From: Dialister sp.
GTDB taxonomy: Bacteria; Bacillota; Negativicutes; Veillonellales; Dialisteraceae
Assembly: GCA_022722495.1 (NCBI GenBank)
Contig: JAIJLI010000115.1
Coordinates: 1 to 6,780, forward strand
Length of the DNA: 6,780 nt
Reading direction: 5' to 3'
Shown here: one piece after another, positions 4,780 through 6,780 of the stretch
Layout: every line of letters begins with the position of its first letter
How positions within the stretch are numbered: position 1 is the stretch's first letter
The notes under the pieces: generated by a model
Database searches by the model: none
The model's input: only the letters and a program-made list of their open reading frames with translations
What the model was told of the DNA's origin: nothing
Program-made: the position numbers and the translations under genes

Positions 4780-6027
4780 ATGGAAAGAAGAAGAGTAGTA
4801 GTGACTGGCATGGGTGTGGTTTCTCCCGTCGGTATCGGCGTCGATGCATTTTGGAATGCCCTTTTGTCGGGCAAATCCGGTGTAACGCCGATCACAGAAT
4901 TTGATCCCACGGATTTCCCTGTCAAGATCGCAGGCGAAGTCAAAGATTTCGACCCCGTCAAATATGTGGGGGACAAGAAGACCGTCCGTCATATGGATAG
5001 AAATGCTCAGTTTGCTGTCGCTGCAGCAAAAATGGCCGCGCAGGATGCGAAGCTCGATATGAGCGTAGAAGATCCGAACCGCGTCGGCACCATCATCGGT
5101 ACCGGTATCGGCGGGATCAAGACCATGGAAGAAACCGTAGAACGCATCGAAAAACGCGGTCCGGGAAAGGTGAATCCATTCGCAGTCCCGATGATGATCG
5201 CCAACATGGCCTCCGGCATGGTCTCCATCACCTTCGGTCTGCAGGGGCCGGTCCTGACTGACGTCACCGCCTGCGCTTCCGGCAATAATGCCCTTGGCAG
5301 AGCGACCCGCATGATCCAGTGGGGCGATGCGGATGTAATGTTTGCCGGCGGTACTGAAGCGGCTGTCGCAAAGACACCGATGGCTGGTTTTGCTGCCATG
5401 CATGCGCTCTCTTCCCGTGAATGCCCGCCGGAAGAAGCATCCTGCCCCTTTGATGTCCGTCGTGACGGTTTCGTGCTCGGTGAAGGCAGTGGCGTCCTCA
5501 TCCTTGAAGAACTGGAACACGCAAAGAAGAGAGGCGCGCACATTTATGCAGAGGTCATCGGCTATGGTACGAATGGCGATGCCTACCATATTACAGCTCC
5601 GCGTCCGGGTGGTGAACTCGCAGCTCGCTGCATGAAGAATGCCATCGCGGATGCAGGTATTTCTCCGGAAGATATCGACTACATCAATGCACACGGCACC
5701 TCCACCGGTCTCAATGATAAGAATGAGACCAAGGCGATCAAGGAAGTCCTCGGTCAGCATGCCTATGACATCGTCGTGAACTCCACCAAGTCCATGACCG
5801 GCCATCTTCTGGGCGCTGCCGGTGCGATCGAAGCTGTCGTCTGCGTACTCTCTATCATGAATAACAAAGTCCATCAGACACTGAACCTTCAGACTCCTGA
5901 TCCGGAATGTGATCTTCACTACGCGGCGGAAGGCCCGGAAGATCGCAAAGTCGATGTGACCATGTCCAATGCTTTCGGCTTTGGCGGACACAATGCCGTT
6001 GTCATTATGAGGCGCTATGAAGAATGA
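4780..6027 (+). CDS. fabF: FabF, beta-ketoacyl-ACP synthase II
   Basis: FabF carries out the elongating condensation of acyl-ACP with malonyl-ACP. The 415 residues match the family (about 413 in E. coli). The Cys-His-His triad is complete: Cys165 in TACASGNNALG, His305 in NAHGTSTGLND and His342 in KSMTGHLLGAAGA, with the conserved Lys337 five residues before it. The gating loop SNAFGFGGHNAVV is near the C-terminus. The N-terminus RRRVVVTGMGVVSPVG is typical of KAS II. The ATG at 4780 follows GAGAGG at 4764-4769. It is separated from acpP by 254 bases containing a terminator, so it probably begins a second transcription unit with rnc. The stop overlaps the upstream rnc start as ATGA. FabB is less likely given the FabF-like context beside acpP. 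Confidence 0.96.
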   Translation: MERRRVVVTGMGVVSPVGIGVDAFWNALLSGKSGVTPITEFDPTDFPVKIAGEVKDFDPVKYVGDKKTVRHMDRNAQFAVAAAKMAAQDAKLDMSVEDPNRVGTIIGTGIGGIKTMEETVERIEKRGPGKVNPFAVPMMIANMASGMVSITFGLQGPVLTDVTACASGNNALGRATRMIQWGDADVMFAGGTEAAVAKTPMAGFAAMHALSSRECPPEEASCPFDVRRDGFVLGEGSGVLILEELEHAKKRGAHIYAEVIGYGTNGDAYHITAPRPGGELAARCMKNAIADAGISPEDIDYINAHGTSTGLNDKNETKAIKEVLGQHAYDIVVNSTKSMTGHLLGAAGAIEAVVCVLSIMNNKVHQTLNLQTPDPECDLHYAAEGPEDRKVDVTMSNAFGFGGHNAVVIMRRYEE

Positions 6028-6758
6028 GACATGCTGAAGTGAGAAGAAGAGACCGTATGGCAGAAATTGAAAAGTTTGCTGCGGAAAATGAAATTCCCGT
6101 GCAGAATGCACAACTTCTCAATACAGCACTCACCCATACCTCGTATGCGAATGAACATAAAAATGAACTCATTCATGACAATGAACGACTGGAATTCTTA
6201 GGGGATGCCATCCTGGATCTGGTCATCGGGGAATACCTTTTTCTGCGTTTCCCCAGCTGGCCGGAAGGGGAGCTGACCCGAGCGAAGGCGAGCGTCGTCT
6301 GCAAGCCTTCCTGTGCTGAATGCGCAGCAAAATTCCATGTGGGCGACTACATGCGTCTGGGTCGCGGAGAAGAAATGTCCGGCGGCCGCACCCGTATCTC
6401 GATCTTAGGCGATGCCTTCGAAGCTGTTATCGGTGCGATCTATCTCGATAATAACTATGAGGTAGCATCCCGCTTCATCTTGGGGCACATGAAAAAATTC
6501 CTCGATCTGATCGATCAGGGAGACTATGACCATGACTACAAGTCTGACCTGCAGGAAATGGTACAGAAGCACGGAGATGTGAATATCTCCTATGTTGTCA
6601 CCAAGGACGAAGGACCGGCACATGACAAGACCATCTGGATGGAAATCCACATCAATGGCAAAGTCATGGGGGAGAGCGTCGGAAAGAATAAAAAAGAAGC
6701 AGCCCAGCGGGCTGCCAAAGAAGCCATCCGAAGGATTCAGCTTGGTGAAACCGTATGA
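6024..6758 (+). CDS. rnc: Ribonuclease III
   Basis: RNase III cuts double-stranded RNA in rRNA precursors and some mRNAs. The protein has 244 residues from the ATG at 6024. The catalytic domain carries the signature NERLEFLGDAILD with Glu54, Glu57 and Asp61, then Glu81 in EGELTRAK, and Asp130 and Glu133 in GDAFEAVIGAIYLD, equivalent to E. coli E38, E41, D45, E65, D114 and E117. A double-stranded-RNA-binding domain occupies about 170-240 (DYKSDLQEMVQK to NKKEAAQRAAKEAI). Two starts are possible: 6024, which overlaps the fabF stop as ATGA with GAGG eleven bases upstream, and 6057, which would remove eleven basic residues (233 aa) and has a weak GAG-type site. Coupling to fabF favours 6024, without certainty. 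Confidence 0.97.
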   Translation: MRHAEVRRRDRMAEIEKFAAENEIPVQNAQLLNTALTHTSYANEHKNELIHDNERLEFLGDAILDLVIGEYLFLRFPSWPEGELTRAKASVVCKPSCAECAAKFHVGDYMRLGRGEEMSGGRTRISILGDAFEAVIGAIYLDNNYEVASRFILGHMKKFLDLIDQGDYDHDYKSDLQEMVQKHGDVNISYVVTKDEGPAHDKTIWMEIHINGKVMGESVGKNKKEAAQRAAKEAIRRIQLGETV

Positions 6759-6780
6759 TAGAAAACAGGGTTTGCGAAAA
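6755..6780 (+). CDS. Possible start of the next gene, truncated by the window end
   Basis: An ATG at 6755 overlaps the rnc stop as ATGA, like the fabF-rnc junction, and has GGTGA at 6744-6748 six bases upstream. The frame reads MIENRVCE and is open to the end. Eight residues are too few to identify a product. In related genomes the gene after rnc is often a radical-SAM protein or smc, but nothing here shows that. Confidence 0.4.

Noticed and set aside
4747..6111. Minus-strand open frame of 454 codons covering all of fabF and both its edges
   Set aside because: Striking length, but fabF codon choice (few codons whose complement reads as a stop in this frame) explains it. The sequence is rich in His, Asp, Arg and Cys with no domain I recognise, and fabF itself is certain. 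Conservation beyond fabF would be needed to revive it.
1..6780. Mobile elements, CRISPR array, tRNA or rRNA genes, toxin-antitoxin or defence modules
   Set aside because: No regularly spaced repeats, transposase or integrase motifs, cloverleaf or rRNA-like segments seen; coding content is fully explained by lipid-synthesis genes and rnc.

Overview
The window is a housekeeping lipid-synthesis locus of a Firmicutes-type bacterium. All seven genes that can be named lie on the + strand: the 3' end of a fapR-like regulator, then plsX, fabH, fabD, fabG, acpP, fabF and rnc. A possible eighth gene starts in the last 26 bases. FapR next to plsX is a Firmicutes hallmark. Roughly even base composition together with a fabF-rnc junction made me think of the Negativicutes (Veillonella, Dialister, Megasphaera or Selenomonas relatives). 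That placement is an inference from memory and is not proven by the sequence.

Layout. Positions 1-1271 hold the fapR-like tail and plsX, 12 bases apart. A 221-base gap (1272-1492) follows, with a folded element of about 100 nt and a second inverted repeat. Positions 1493-4229 carry fabH, fabD and fabG; fabG overlaps the fabD stop by one base. A likely promoter lies at the end of fabG, ahead of acpP (4295-4525). The 254-base gap after acpP holds a long perfect-core hairpin, a bidirectional-looking intrinsic terminator, and a third hairpin ending at a TATAAT box. Then fabF (4780-6027) and rnc (6024-6758) overlap by ATGA, and rnc overlaps the possible next start in the same way.

How the genes work together. 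FabD charges the acyl carrier protein (AcpP) with malonate. FabH condenses a primer acyl-CoA with malonyl-ACP, FabG reduces the 3-keto product, and FabF elongates. PlsX converts finished acyl-ACP to acyl-phosphate for phospholipid synthesis. FapR in relatives represses such genes and is released by malonyl-CoA. RNase III (rnc) is an RNA-processing passenger, as in many Firmicutes. The dehydratase (FabZ), enoyl reductase (FabI/K/L/V) and acetyl-CoA carboxylase are not in the window.

I see no mobile element, CRISPR array, tRNA, rRNA or defence-like module, and I do not think the coding content is a new system. The points worth a second look are non-coding or single-residue: a shared inverted-repeat element upstream of both condensing-enzyme genes (fabH and fabF), structured RNA in the two long gaps, Asp in place of the usual catalytic-tetrad Asn in FabG, tiny overlapping reading frames at the acpP start, and a marked Glu-codon shift between plsX and the downstream genes.
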